This document shows positions 30,497 to 42,511 of a DNA stretch of 64,000 bases, piece after piece. Position numbers and translations under genes: made by a program. The stretch comes from Nematopogon swammerdamellus (taxonomy: Eukaryota; Arthropoda; Insecta; Lepidoptera; Adelidae), in assembly GCA_946902875.1 (NCBI GenBank), contig OX336349.1:16205891-16269890 (forward strand), written 5' to 3'. The first letter of the stretch is position 1. Each line of letters opens with the position of its first letter. The notes beneath the pieces are model-generated. The model searched no databases and had not been told where the DNA came from. It saw only the letters and a program-made list of their open reading frames with translations.

Positions 30497-30904
30497 TATT
30501 GTTACCCCATATGCGCATGCCGGTAGGTCATACCGGCATGACCTACAATTTGACATACGATATATTGACTTTTTAATAGTCACGCAATCCGAAGGGCCGC
30601 AAGAAAATGTCCACTCCAACCAGATTTAGTTTTCACATCGTCCCTCCATGCCAAAACGACGATTGTGCAAAAAGGTCATTTTGAGACATTTGCCTTTTAT
30701 TTTCAGTGCTAAATTAACCAATGTTACATATTCGTGATTATGGCATGGCAAAAATTTAATAACTTCTAAATTATATTAGAAATATTTCATTGAGACATAT
30801 ACATATTCAGTATGGTTCGTCATCATTTTTTTTGTCATGTCCCGTTCAGCAATGCAATCTACGAGTTATAAGGAAGAACCGGGTAACAAACCTTATAGAG
30901 CTTT

Positions 30905-31060
30905 TTTTTCTCAGTGCGGTGGTATCGACCCGGGCGGGTTAAACCCTACCACCTCGTAATATAAGATGGGAGTCATATCCCTTAGTCGCCTTTTACGACA
31001 TACACGGGGAGAGATGCAGTGGGGCTATTCTTTTAAAGTACCGGCCCCAAACGGTACAAT
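30905..31060 (-). repeat. family D retroposon, 5' part
   Basis: CAGTGCGGTGGTATCGACCC... through the reverse-complemented TCGTAAAAGGCGACTAAGGG motif to the head ending GTACCGTTTGGGG. Confidence 0.75.
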
Positions 31061-31344
31061 AGTCAATTCACGTCAAAACTCTTCGCTCGGCGTCATGTGG
31101 AAGTGAAACGCCTCGGAGCCTTCTAATCAGTCAGGCAGTAATGCGTGCTCTCACCTCCAGATAATTGCTCGTAATGTGGTAGCCGGCCGGGTTATTGGCA
31201 ATAGAGTAATCAGTGCGCATTATGTGCCGAGATATGGGGGTGTCGACATCCGAGAAGGCGCCGCCGGTTAGCCTGCTCGGTTTAGGGGTGCGGTTGCGTT
31301 GGGTCTGCTAGTAACCGTCTTCGAAAAAATATGCATAAGTATCG

Positions 31345-31555
31345 AATTTATTTATTCCTGGCCTTGGAAACACTTGGCGTATGGTCACCCGACTTTCGGA
31401 AACGTCCTAGGCTCCTTATTGATAAGTCTGGTGACCGACGCGCCAAGTCTTTCTTCTTTCAGCAAATAGGCCTAGCCATTCAAAGAGGCAACGCAGCCAG
31501 CGTATTGGGTACTGTGGCGAATTTTTTTTTACTTACAGTAAGACTTAGATGTTAG
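31345..31555 (+). mobile_element. non-LTR retrotransposon C-terminal fragment
   Basis: Encodes LALETLGVWSPDFRKR...IDKSGDRRAKSFFFQQIGLA and IQRGNAASVLGT. Same family as 5640-5772 and 41380-41870. Confidence 0.65.
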
Positions 31556-32089
31556 TATTTAGTTTTTTATTTATTTATTAGGTTAATTTTATCAATATTA
31601 TACATTTGTCTCATTATATTGAATAAATTAATAAATAATAATATTTTTTCAGTTTGTACTGACTTACTGAATACAGCTTAGATTTATTATTTTATTTATT
31701 TAAAAAAATCCATTTGATGAGAATGCACACTCAGGATAAGTCAATTGACAATAAATAGTGATAGGTAGTGATTAGTATTGAGCAAAAAATAGCCATCGTA
31801 AATTTTTTTGTGGGACATTTGAATTGTAATGGGACAATATAAAACAGGTTGTGGCCATCGCTGCTTGGTAGATATATATGAATTTAGGATTGCGTATGGG
31901 ACCACATTACTAAACCTGCGCCTCTTGTGTGTCCGTCGTACCTGTATCTTTTGTCAAACCGTAATATGACCCGGTTGAACTTTTTACGGAATATATGTTA
32001 TTATTGCTGATATCCAAACGAATAACACAGACAAAAAAAAACAGACAAAAATTAAGGGGGTCATACAAGAAACTAATTTTTTCAACGTT

Positions 32090-32500
32090 TTTACGGTTCC
32101 GTATCTCGTAAGCGGAAAAAATCGGTCAAGCGCGAGTCTTATTCACGCTCGGAGGGTTCCGTAGATCAGCAATATCATACCTGTGAAAAAACACCATTCC
32201 ATCTATCTATTGTCTATCTGCGATACAAACTAACTGTGGCGCCATCTATTATTTAGTAGCGTGAATATGTACTAATCGATCCTTTAGTTTCTTTTTTATT
32301 ATTTGTTGACATATTCGCCATAATTACACATACATAAGTATTCTGTGAAAATTTCAAGCGGCTACCTATGACAGTTCAAAAGATACAGCCTTAGGACTGA
32401 CGGACGGACTGACCGTCAGACTAAGCTGCAGAACCCTAAGAAACGGTACCCTTATATGATCACTCTGGTGTCTGTCTGTCACACCTTATTTTCTCCGAAT
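32090..32500. repeat. GGTTCCGT-family fragments, nested
   Basis: GGTTCCGTATCTCGTAAGCG, GGAGGGTTCCGTAGATCAGC and AGAACCCTAAGAAACGGTAC with TCTGTCTGTC tracts; several overlapping remnants. Confidence 0.5.
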
Positions 32501-32574
32501 CTACTGAACGAAAAAAGTTTAAATTTGGTACATACCTATATAGAATTTGATCACCCAATCACGGGCATATAGCG

Positions 32575-32840
32575 AAAATACACTACACATGTTGTATAGG
32601 GGATGCACCCCTATACAATCGACCAACCGGTTCTGTAGATCGTTTATACACAAAACCGGGAAATTGTGGAACGCACTCCCTGCTCATATATTTCCTCCCA
32701 AGTACAGCCTGGGGTTTTTCAAAAGGGGCGTGAAAAGGCTCCTTTCAGGCCGGCATGGCATTCGCAATCCCCGTGCATCAGAGAATGTTCATGGGCGTCG
32801 TAAGTCACCTACTCGTAAGTGAAACGATGCCACATGTCGC
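32575..32840 (+). mobile_element. non-LTR retrotransposon RT C-terminal fragment
   Basis: Encodes STNRFCRSFIHKTGKLWNAL then PAHIFPPKYSLGFFKRGVKR LLSGRHG, the classic RSFxxRTxxxWNxLP ending of CR1/Jockey-type elements, followed by an A/T-rich 3' end. Confidence 0.75.
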
Positions 32841-33505
32841 GCTTTCCATAAAATAGATTTTTTTAATAAGCATTATTCTTAAATAAAATATTTTAAAAAT
32901 CGAGAATGAAACTGTAATACATACAAGAGTCAAACATAACTTGAAAAACTAAACCCTAAATAAAAAGCGAGCTAGCGTGACCGAAGGCTTATAAATCTTG
33001 GGACACAGTTTATCTAGGGTGGTCCCGCCCGCCGCGCCGCCGCGGCCGCCACCGCTCATTTCATTACACTCGCCATTCAGTAGAAACTGCTTGGACACAC
33101 GCGGGGCGTAAAATCCTTTTGAATATCTACTAATAATAATTGACAATCCCTTTGAATACCGCCAAGTCGCGTAGTAGCGAATACACTCATCGGAAGACGA
33201 TTTTCGTCACAGGAACCTGTTTCCGGAACGATTTCGAAAAAATATGAATTCAGGGAAGATGGGTTTCTACGACATAATGGTTGCTCTAAGTTTGCTAAGG
33301 TATATAAAATTTACGCAGTGACTATTTATATGGGTACTGGATAAATAATTTATAATTAATTGTCCGGCTATTTGGACAAAAAATGTATGATTAAAGTCCG
33401 GATCTCAGAATTAGTACGCTAAATTAAAATTATTAAACTAATAGTATAAACTATAGTTAATCCAGCAGAAATACAATTAAAAAAAAAACTTTTTTTAAAT
33501 TTTTT

Positions 33506-33655
33506 TTTTATGGAATCGGACACGGTTGTCTACATCACCTAAAACATCCGTGATGTTAGCCCATAACACCGGGTGAACTAGGTGCCATGTCAGTGCTTCC
33601 CTTCGGTCGTGCCGGCTACACTGAACTGGACGGAAAACACGAACTATTTACATAG
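33506..33655 (-). repeat. SINE-B/D-type tail, truncated
   Basis: T-run, TGGAATCGGACACGGTTGTC...GGCTACACTGAACTGGACGG, breaking off at ACATAGG where an unrelated dispersed repeat begins. Confidence 0.75.
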
Positions 33656-33995
33656 GTACGTTCCAAAGTTTAAGGACTTGATATAATATGAAGTATCAAA
33701 ATTGACTATGGCACTATACACCATATAGGTAATGTAAATAGGCAAAGTGGTCAGATTATTAAGTATTCATATTTATGCTCTAAATATTAATGTTCTTGTG
33801 AGAGGTATCTTGTATGGGTTAATTATTGTAAATTACTTTAATATAATACTTATAATAAGGTACTAACAAAACATTGTGACTTGCGAAGTTTGCTTGTCAG
33901 TTCTTCTTCGCATTGAATTTAGAACTGGCGGAATTCTCGACATGTCCAAGCGTAGGTTACCTACCTATAGATGAAATTATACAATAAATAATAAA
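33656..33995 (-). repeat. dispersed repeat
   Basis: The reverse complement shares GAAGAAGAACTGACAAGCAA, TATTTACATTACCTA and other blocks with 42850-43100; part also matches 10990-11160. Confidence 0.5.
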
Positions 33996-34427
33996 CTATA
34001 GACATTAATCTGACTGCAAATTTCGTCATACCATAGGTCAGCCGATAAGAGTTTGGTCGAAGATCGCTATTAGCTACGTACTAGTGATAATATCGTATAA
34101 ACAAACCAGAACTAACCAGAACGCTTACTGCGTCATTCTGAGCGCATAAGGCCAGAGCGCCGAAGTGCGTCTTATCGGACAAAACAAAATGAATGACCGT
34201 AGAATACTATACAATAATTACATCGCCAGTATTGCGCCTAATGTTAACCCCTGAACCGATGCTATCGGTCTGTCTGGCCTATTTTCTGAGCGAGGCTAAA
34301 TACGTACGTCCTTGCGAGATAGTGACTCTACTAAAGAAGCTTGGCCCTGTCAAGTTAGTCGGACCATTATACAGGCTGTGTTATGCTATTATGCTAGATA
34401 GTATCCATTAAAACAGCGGTTCACAAT

Positions 34428-34750
34428 TTTTTTTTTTTTTTGGAAACTGGCACATTTGGCTACATCACCTACAACATCCGTGATGTCAGCCCTTAACACT
34501 GGGTGAACTTGGTGGCACGTCAGTGCTTCTCTTCGGTCGTGCCGGCTACACTGAACTGGACGGAAAACACAAACTATTTACATAGCCGTTTCGACCGACC
34601 TTTCATTCAGTGCGGTGGTACCACCGGGCAGGTTAAACCGTACCACCTAGTAATATAAGAAGGGAGTCATATCCCTTAGTCGCCTTTTACTACATACACG
34701 GGGAGAGATGCAGTGGGGTTATTCTTTTAAAGTCCCGGCTCCACACGGTA
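34428..34750 (-). repeat. family D retroposon, full length
   Basis: T-run to head: TGGCTACATCACCTACAACA... CGGTGGTACC... TATCCCTTAGTCGCCTTTTA ... GGGGAGAGATGCAGTGGGG ... CACACGGTA. Confidence 0.82.
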
Positions 34751-35964
34751 GGTACCATTTAGTGGTACGCGTACCCCCAGGGGTACGCAGGCTCAAGAGT
34801 AGGGGGTACGCGTGAGCGCACGTTTACCTCTACAATCGTAAGTAAAGAGAAAGGGGCCCACTTATCTCATTAGTGAAAATTACCTCCACAGATGAATGGT
34901 TGATTGGAATCTATTTCGTATGGTATTGTGATTACTAACTAAATATTAGAACCTAATAAATAACTGATACGATGGATAAATATATATTTTTTTAAAATAA
35001 CAAACTATATGAAAATTGTTTCATTTATACAATTTACTCAGGGGTACTCGGGTCATAGAAAATTCGCTTTTATTGGATACCGGAAATATGTGGGCAGGCA
35101 GAGCGTTCCAAAAGCTTACCTGTTCTGTGAAGGAAAGTTCTGCAGAACCGATTACAAGTTAATTAGTTTAAATTACGAATTAAAAACTTTTTTTAGACCC
35201 ATATTTGGTTTTAGTTATTTTTATAATATATTAGAAATAAAAAAAAACATTTTTCATGATATTGCGACTTATTCGTCGTCGTCAGATAACAATTTTTTTT
35301 ATGTATATTATGTAAGTTTAATATGTCAAATAATGATGAAAAATGATACAGATTGCGTTGCCATGAGTTTGAATTTTTCGAATGCCGGGTGAATGTGTGC
35401 GCCGAGGCTCCAGATGCATGTTTTAGTTTAAATTAATTCTATTAATTACTAAAATTTTTAACAATAAAGAAAATATTTAATTAATTGTTTCAATAAAAAC
35501 TAAATAACTACTAAAATTATGTTAGCAATATCATACAATTTGGTATACTACGAGATACTACTACGATTATATTAATATTGATGATCGATCATTTTCGTCC
35601 AGGTTCCGTTTGTTTAAGTTTTGATTGATTACCTAGCTCATGTACATTTTGTCAAACTTTGTGCAGTTGCACAAAGTTTATAGGTACGCAATTTTTAAGC
35701 CGCATTACAATTTTACAATTTAACTTGGAGAAGGACTTCCGTAAATAGCTACGCTAATTGTTCAAAGGGCCAAGTTTGGAATATCTTATAAGTGCACTAT
35801 GCAATTGCGTTTATCGGCAACCGCCTATTTGTGTTCATATTTAGGTGATTTGCATCTCAAGTGATTTTGCTCAATATTCATGAGCGCTTCAAGGTTTTAG
35901 GGCACGGTAAGTTCAGTCGCTCTGGTAAAATCTGGTATTAAATTGATACATTTGACCTACTTAT

Positions 35965-36236
35965 ATATAATACGCTATATCCCGACAATCAGGGTAAGCA
36001 GAGTAACCGGTGTTATGCTAAAAGTGCTCTGGTACATTGCAGCACAACACCGACCACCACGTTGGGCAATATATTCTCCAAGCAGCAAGTAAGGCACGAA
36101 GACCCATCTGCTGCATGACTGCGTTGGAAGGACCGCGTCAAGGCGAGAGCTGACTAGCCTGTCGCCCTTTAGCATGGCATCTCGTCCTTATCCCTTAGTA
36201 ACCTTTTACGACATGCACGGGGAGAGAGTTTTGATC
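35965..36236 (-). repeat. family C retroposon, head truncated
   Basis: TATATCCCGACAATCAGGGT...GGCACGAAGACCCATCTGCT...CTTTTACGACATGCACGGGG; it ends at GGGGAGAGA where a retrotransposon fragment begins. Confidence 0.75.
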
Positions 36237-36279
36237 TATTAACATATCCAAAATGAGGTAGGTAAAACGTTGGATCTTT

Positions 36280-36655
36280 GTGAGTGTTCTATCGCCTGTA
36301 CCACGGAGAGTGTTCCAAGGAGCTGCACGATGCGATCCCTCCATCCCCATTCTACCATTGTTCCACGCGCAACAGGTTGGGAATCCATCCACACATGTCG
36401 ATATCCCCCCACTTAGGACAAATCGATCCTGTAAATCCTTTATTTACAGGGTTGCCAACATGTGGAATGGAATGCACTCCCACCTGCATCCTTTCCTCTA
36501 ATGTACGGTCTGGGGTTCTTCAAACATAATTTGAAGGGGCACCTAGCCGGCCGACATGGTATTCGCAGCCCCCGCAAATATCCGAATGCCCGTGGGCGCC
36601 GTCGGACTACACCTCTGCGTTAGTCTGGCGAGCGCCATAGGTCGTGCTTCCCATA
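36280..36655 (+). pseudogene. non-LTR retrotransposon RT C-terminal fragment
   Basis: Across at least two frames it encodes VFYRLYHGECSKELHDAIPP, TNRSCKSFIYRVANMWNGMH and a GRRRTT-like end, then an A-tract. Frameshifted. Confidence 0.65.
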
Positions 36656-36929
36656 AAAAAAAACACAACAATTTGGAAAATAGTCTCACACATAACCGAT
36701 CTCATCCTTTGGATAAAAATATCCCATATGCCGTTAAGTAGACTCAAGCTGTCAGCCGCGCGCGTCCGGGACGTGAAATAGCCGTTACCCACATGCCGAC
36801 TGCTGAAGAATCCATATAAGGAGTGCAGCAGTATTGTGTGCAGTTTTCCACCAGAGCTAGGGGAGAACTGGTTAGCGATGCTAGCGGCTATCTCCGCCGG
36901 AATGTCGATTAGACATCATATGGAGCGCT

Positions 36930-37075
36930 CTTGCAGTGTGGACGCTTTTCTTATGTCCAGCGGTGACGTGCTACTTGCTAGGGAACACACTCTACGGAAG
37001 GCCATTCCATATTTTCTCCTTACGGCACGCACAGGAACGATTTCGAAAAGCGATTGGATTCTAAGATTTCAGATT
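36930..37075 (-). mobile_element. non-LTR retrotransposon 3' fragment
   Basis: The reverse complement of ACACTCTACGGAAGGCCATT CCATATTTTCTCC resembles 37690-37750; remnant of the same element class. Confidence 0.4.
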
Positions 37076-37094
37076 CTGTCTGAATAGGTATAGT

Positions 37095-37497
37095 GCGGCG
37101 GGTGGCCGAGTGGTTTGGGAGTCGGCTTCTCATGCGAGAGGTCCGACTTTCGAATCCGGTCGGCGTGCACCAATGAGTTTTTTTTAGATGAAAAAATTAA
37201 CGTGCATTCCTACACCTGCTGCTTCACCGTTCGGAACCGATGTAAAACTTTAGGTCCCTTCCCTTGCCCTTTACGAGGTGGTGGGCTTAAATTATTGTAG
37301 CTGACTGGGCTGGTACCACCGTACTGGATGTAAGATGGCCTATGCGGCCGGCAGCATCGGTTGTGTTCTCTAGTCCAGTATAGCCAGCAATACAGGGAAG
37401 TCTCCAGTATGACACCTACCCCGGAGGTGATATTGACTGGTCGGAGCATGTGCTTTGGCCTCTCCGACTCAGCCACCCATACCGGATTACAAAAAAA
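37095..37497 (+). mobile_element. SINE-A, full length
   Basis: GGTGGCCGAGTGGTTTGGGA box A region, TTCGAATCCGGTCGGCGTG box B region, common tail to GGATTACAAAAAAAAA. Confidence 0.82.
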
Positions 37498-37589
37498 AAG
37501 CTAGGTCTACGTATTGCAAAGTAAGTACATAATAAAATGTTCACTTCTTGTACCAACTCCTATGACTTCAACGGAAGATCAGACACAGC

Positions 37590-37760
37590 CAATAACACCA
37601 TTCCTCGCGAAACCACGCTCAGAGAGGCGCCATGCCAGCTATGAGGCGGACAAAAAGGTTGTCGTCTAATTTATTGACACGCCTTTTGAAGATCCCCGGG
37701 TGGGAACACACTCACCGGAAGACCGTTCCATATTTTCGCCGCACGACACACTTAACTCCT
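37590..37760 (-). mobile_element. non-LTR retrotransposon 3' fragment
   Basis: CCTCGCGAAACCACGCTCAG ... GGAACACACTCACCGGAAGA matches the reverse complement of the 45236 element's end. Confidence 0.55.
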
Positions 37761-37789
37761 CCCTCCTTAGCATAATTATAAGTATGCAT

Positions 37790-38069
37790 ACAACGTGTCC
37801 CAAAACTCAAAGTCAAGCGGGAACCAGGGAGTAGGCCAGCTTAGAACTACCCAGGAAAAAATAACAAAAAAAAAATCGGAGTCATTTGTTTTTAATGATA
37901 TGAGCATTTTTTTAAAAACGTAAAATATTCAGTAAAATTTTCAACTTTTTTCAAAAAATGCTCTATCATAAAAAACAAATGACTCCGATTTTTTTTCTTA
38001 TTTTTCCCTGGGTAGTCATAAACTGGCCTACTCCCTGGTTCCCGCTTGACGTTTTTGGGACACGTTGTA
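37790..38069. mobile_element. foldback MITE, CGTGTCCCAAAAC type
   Basis: Left arm ACAACGTGTCCCAAAACTCA...GGCCAG... and right arm ...CTGGCC...TTTTTGGGACACGTTGT pair over ~110 bp. Relative at 51579-51980. Confidence 0.85.
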
Positions 38070-38699
38070 TAATATAATATATTTCTGTAAAAAAAAATCT
38101 TATTCTTATTTATATAGGTGTATATCTATATCGTTACATCTTTGTAGGCATTATAAGGTTTCTCATTAAATAAAATAACTACACCGAAAAAATCCATTAA
38201 ATAATCATAACAGTTAAAAAAATATGAGACGATTATATTTTTAATCTCAAATTATAAAAGAGTTAATTAATTAATACAAGTCGTCGGCTCAACCATCCAC
38301 GCTTACGGTGCCAAGTGTCTCGCGTAACCATAAAAAGATGTAAAAAAAATAGGGAGCTTTGTTAATTGGTTTGTATTTATGTGATAGTTAAGTTTATAAA
38401 TAGTTTACCCTAATCTTAATTTTAAACATTTTTAATTTATTAATAAAAATCATATATTCATAAATATCTACCATAGCTTTATTTAATAGATTAAATCTAT
38501 CAAGTTTACACTCAACATTTAAACTTCCGCATACAAAAATAGATGCTCTTATCATCTTACTTTGTGGGAAGGCACGAGATATCGTACCCTGACCGGTTCA
38601 ACCGCCAATTACTCGTAAGTATACCTACTTTAAGTTATTCCTGCTTTTACGAACAAGGACTCAGGAGGCTGTTAGCTATTCCATTCCATATCCAATTTT

Positions 38700-38870
38700 T
38701 AGGGTTCCGTACCTCAAGAGAGGGAAAAAACGGAACCCTTATAGGATCACTCATGTGTCTGTCTGTCTGTCTTGACTGTCACAGCTTAATTTCTCGGAAT
38801 ATACTGGACGAAAAAAGTTTAATGTTGTAGGTGTATAAAGTTTGATGATCAAAACGCGGACGTATAGCGT
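38700..38870 (+). repeat. GGTTCCGT-family 5' end
   Basis: AGGGTTCCGTACCTCAAGAG...GGAACCCTTATAGGATCACT...TCTGTCTGTCTGTCTTGACT, as at 14688. Confidence 0.6.
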
Positions 38871-39054
38871 ATTTGAATATATTTCGATTTTGGGGGGTCG
38901 ATTATTGGGATCGATTTAGGGCAATTTAGGGGAACAAATTAGTAAGTTTAAAAAGTGCATCGTGTGACCTATCAATGAAATGGGCTCGTTATATGAAATA
39001 AAAATATACATTGGAGTCGGCGGAAAGTAATGATTTTTTTTGTATTTAATAGGT

Positions 39055-39245
39055 CAGTCAGTCAGCGTTTATGTGTCCACTGCTGGACATAGCCTCTCCA
39101 AATTTCCTTCAGTCCTCCCGGCCTTTAGCGATACGGAACCACTGCTTTCCGCCGACGTAATTGATGTCGTCGTCCCACCTGGCGGGTGTTCTTCCCACAC
39201 TCCGTTTTCCTGTCCACGGCCGCCAGTGTAGGACACGGTTACTCC
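39055..39245 (-). mobile_element. non-LTR retrotransposon C-terminal fragment
   Basis: Same sequence type as 22433-22641 (CCACTGCTGGACATAGCCTC, GATGTCGTCGTCCCACCTGG). Confidence 0.7.
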
Positions 39246-39367
39246 AACGGTCATAACGTTTTAGGCTAATTTAATAGGTATTAATTTTAATTTTATTTTA
39301 TTGTTGTTCTTATGTATGTTATTCGTTATTACATTCCTGTAATATACATTTATTTATAACTTGCATT

Positions 39368-39389
39368 CCCCCCCCCCCCCCCCCCCCCC
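39368..39389. repeat. 22-bp poly-C tract
   Basis: Uninterrupted C run in AT-rich DNA. Confidence 0.85.
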
Positions 39390-40217
39390 TCCTACCGCCA
39401 TACTGAGTAAAAAATTTGGAAAAAAATCTATACATATAATAAAATCGTAAAGGTAAGAAAGTCTGTACATTAAATGTATTCGGAAAAAAACTAACCAGGG
39501 TGGCTTAAAATGAGATACTGAACATTTTAGAACAGTTTTTAAAATTTTTGTTTGTTTGTTTGTTTGTTTGTCTGTACGCGCATCACGCAAAAACTACTGA
39601 ACGGAATTAGACGAAACTTTGTATAGTGGCAGTTTATATGCCGGGTTAACATAATACGTAAAAAAAATTAACAAAAATAAAAAAAAAATTTAACCATTAT
39701 AAACATTATTGCGCGTTTAAAATCACGTAGTCCAAAGTACATAATTATATCTTGAGAACTGGCAGCAAATACAATTTGAATAAAATATTCATTCGAAATT
39801 TAAAAATAAGTAGATACAACGAAAATGACAAGTTCTTCTTTTTTATAACTTGAACACAATAGTCTATAACATATCTATTCTTTCTATACATATAATAAAA
39901 TCGTAAATGAAAAAATGTCTATTTGTACGCGCATCTCGCAAAAACCACTGAACGGAATTTGACGAAACTTTTTATAGTGACAGTGTATATCCCGGATTAA
40001 CATAATAATTAAAAAATATAATAAAAATCACGCAATCCAAAGTAATGGTAAAAACAATTTTAAATGTCATGTTGACAACGGAGAACTGTCATCTCGACGT
40101 GAGCTGGCCGGTGACAAATTGTTTGATAAATAAAAAAAATTATTGAAAGTCGAAGTTATGTCGCTGTCATTGGTGTAATAAAAATTTATATATCTGTTGC
40201 CCGCGGCTTCGCTCGCG

Positions 40218-41335
40218 TGAAAGTCGTATTTCAAAAAAAGAAAGTAAGTAACTAAAGGGGGGCCCGAAGGCGGATCTGCGCTCACGTAAACGATATTCTT
40301 TCTCGATGATAGTAACTAAGGGCGAGGCGGAAGGCGGAGCTGAGTTCAGGAAGAAGAAAAACATTCCTGAAGAAAGTAAGTAACTAAGGGCGAGGCCGAA
40401 GGCCAAGCTCTATTCTGGAAGACCATAAACCTTCTCGAAGAAAGTAAGTAACTATGGGCGAGGCCGCTGGCCGCGCTGCGTTCAGGAAGAAGCTAAACCA
40501 TCTTGAAGAAAGTAAGTAACTAAGGCGAGGCCGAAGGCCGAGCTACGTTCGAATAATTGAAAAACCATCTCTAAGAAAGCAAGCAACTAAGGGGGAAGCC
40601 GAAGGCCGAGCTGCGTTCAGAAAGAAGCTAAACCATCTTGAAGAAAGTAAGTAACTAAGGCGAGGCCGAAGGCCGAGCTACGTTCTGATAATTGAAAAAC
40701 CATCTCGAAGAAAGCAAGTAACTAAGGGCGAGACCGAAGGCCGAGCTGCGTTCAGGAAGAAGCTAAACCATCTTGAAGAAAGTAAGTAACTAAGGGCGAG
40801 GCCGAAGGCCGTGCTCTATTCGGGAAGACCATAAAACATCTTGAAGAAAGCAAGTAACTAAGGGCGAGGCCGTAGGCCGAGCTGCGTTGAGGAAGAAGGT
40901 AAACATTTTTGAAGAAAGTAAGTAACTAAGGCGAGGCCGAAGGCCGTGCTCTATTCGGGAAGACCATAAAACATCTTGAAGAAAGCAAGTAACTAAGGGC
41001 GAGGCCGTAGGCCGAGCTGCGTTGAGGAAGAAGGTAAACATTTTTGAAGAAAGTAAGTAACTAAGGCGAGGCCGAAGGCCGTGCTCTATTCGGGAAGACC
41101 ATAAAACATCTTGAAGAAAGCAAGTAACTAAGGGCGAGGCCGTAGGCCGAGCTGCGTTGAGGAAGAAGGTAAACATTTTTGAAGAAAGTAAGTAACTAAG
41201 GCGAGGCCGAAGGCCGAGCTACGTTCTGACAAATGATAAACCATCTCGAAGAAAGCAAGTAACTAAGGGCGAGGCCGAAGGCCGAGCTGCGTTCAGGAAG
41301 AAGCTAAACCATCTCGAATAAAGTTAATTAACATT
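40218..41335. repeat. minisatellite with 135-bp higher-order unit
   Basis: ~65-70-bp units (GAAGAAAGTAAGTAACTAAG GGCGAGGCCGAAGGCC...). Between 40841 and ~41180 a two-unit block of 135 bp is repeated without visible differences (starts 40841, 40976, 41111). Confidence 0.88.
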
Positions 41336-41379
41336 AAGATTGAGTTAATTTAATTTTAATTTTATTATAAAGTCCACGC

Positions 41380-41870
41380 TTCTGACGGCAAATATACCGT
41401 GCATCCTAGAACCTCGCGGTTATTCCCGGCTGGATGGCAAGAGGCCCCATGCTATCACCTTAGTGCCATGGACTAAGGGTAGTTCTTTGATGTGGGACGC
41501 CACTTGTGTTCTCACATTGGCTCCAAGTCACGTTAGGACATCTTCAAGAGAGGCTGGCGCGGCCGAGGCTGGGGCGGAGAGCCTCAAACGCAACAAATAT
41601 AGAAATATAATTCAATATTTCGAATTTGTTGCGTTTGCGGTTGAAACCCCCGGTCCGTGGAGCAGTGAAGCCAAAAAAGGCTTGGGCCTCTGCTGGTTGA
41701 CGCAACTGGTGTCCCGCCATCAAGGGCTTATGTACTTCATTCAAAGGGTAAGCCTTGCCATCCAGCGGGGTAATGCCGCAAATGCTCTAAGAACATTTGA
41801 AAATGCCCGTTTTGATAGTTATTTTAATGTTTGTTAGGTAGGTTTTAATTCTTTAGTTATTAATATTACT
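41380..41870 (+). mobile_element. non-LTR retrotransposon C-terminal fragment
   Basis: Encodes MPWTKGSSLMWDATCVLTLA PSHVRTS...AESLKRNKYRNI...FVAFAVETPGPWSSEAKKGL...HQGLMYFIQRVSLAIQRGNA AN. Longest copy of the family also seen at 5640 and 31345. Confidence 0.65.
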
Positions 41871-41904
41871 TTTTTATTTTTATGAAATAAATAGATTGAG
41901 GAAA

Positions 41905-42245
41905 CGTTATTATATTCTATAGAAGAAAGGAAGTCTTTAAGGGCGAGGGCCGAAGGCGGAAGAGGGTTTTTGGTTTACCTGAACGCAGCTCGGCCTTCGG
42001 CCTCGCACTTAGTTCCTTCCTTTCTTCCGGAAGGTTTATCGTCTTCCTGAACGCAGCTCGGCCTTCGGCCTCGCCCTTACTTACTTCTTTTATTTGAGAA
42101 AGGTTTATCGTTTACCTGAAAGCAGCTCGGCCTTCGGCCTCGCCCTTAGTTAGTTACTTTCTTTGAGGAGGTTTATCGATTACCTGAACGCAGCTTGGCC
42201 TGCGGCCTCGCCCTTAGTTACTTACATTCTTCTTTGGAATACGAA
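41905..42245. repeat. inverted minisatellite arm
   Basis: ~4 units of the 40218-41335 repeat in the opposite orientation (CTGAACGCAGCTCGGCCTTC GGCCTCGCCCTTAGTTA). Confidence 0.85.
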
Positions 42246-42349
42246 TTTCACGCGAGCGAAGCCGCGGGCAACAGCTAGTATATAATATATCTCTTATAGT
42301 TTACAGGAAAACCTAAACTAAAATACTAAGTCTTAAAGTTCTTAGGGAA

Positions 42350-42412
42350 AACGGAGTGGTACGGAACCCTCTCAGCGCGATGTCGACTCGCTTGGCCGCT
42401 TTTTTCTGATCC
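42350..42412 (+). repeat. GGTTCCGT-family 3' end
   Basis: GTGGTACGGAACCCTCTCAG...GACTCGCTTGGCCGCTTTTT, as the 3' end at 15225-15272. Confidence 0.6.
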
Positions 42413-42511
42413 TTTCCATATGAGACCATGTCTAAACAAGACATAAAACCACTTAGAGCAATGAGCAAAACCGAGAATAGACTAAAATGGATAAGGTGTA
42501 ACTTATTGTAT

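Larger units (their letters stand above)
39427..42278 (+). mobile_element. candidate composite Helitron with internal minisatellites
   Basis: 5' terminus TCTATACATATAATAAAATC preceded by A; a second such 5' end at 39883. 3' terminus CGCGAGCGAAGCCGCGGGCA then ACAGCTAG followed by T, so the outer pair gives an A|T insertion site. Inside, a reverse-orientation 3' hairpin at 40192, a minisatellite (40218-41335), a retroelement fragment (41380-41870) and an inverted minisatellite (41905-42245). No Rep/helicase coding, so non-autonomous. Confidence 0.55.

Noticed and set aside
32949..33146. Possible first exon of the LDLRAP1-like gene (MSGGGRGGAAGG...)
   Set aside because: GC-rich and starts with ATG, but there is no phase-1 GT donor at a sensible place and no match to the expected N-terminus before LSEEW.
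35009..35392. 127-codon plus-strand frame
   Set aside because: AT-driven composition (Phe/Tyr/Ile/Asn rich), no splice context and no family resemblance.
40790..41176. 128-codon minus-strand frame with three perfect 45-residue repeats
   Set aside because: 135 is a multiple of three, so the minisatellite reads open in one frame. No coding evidence.
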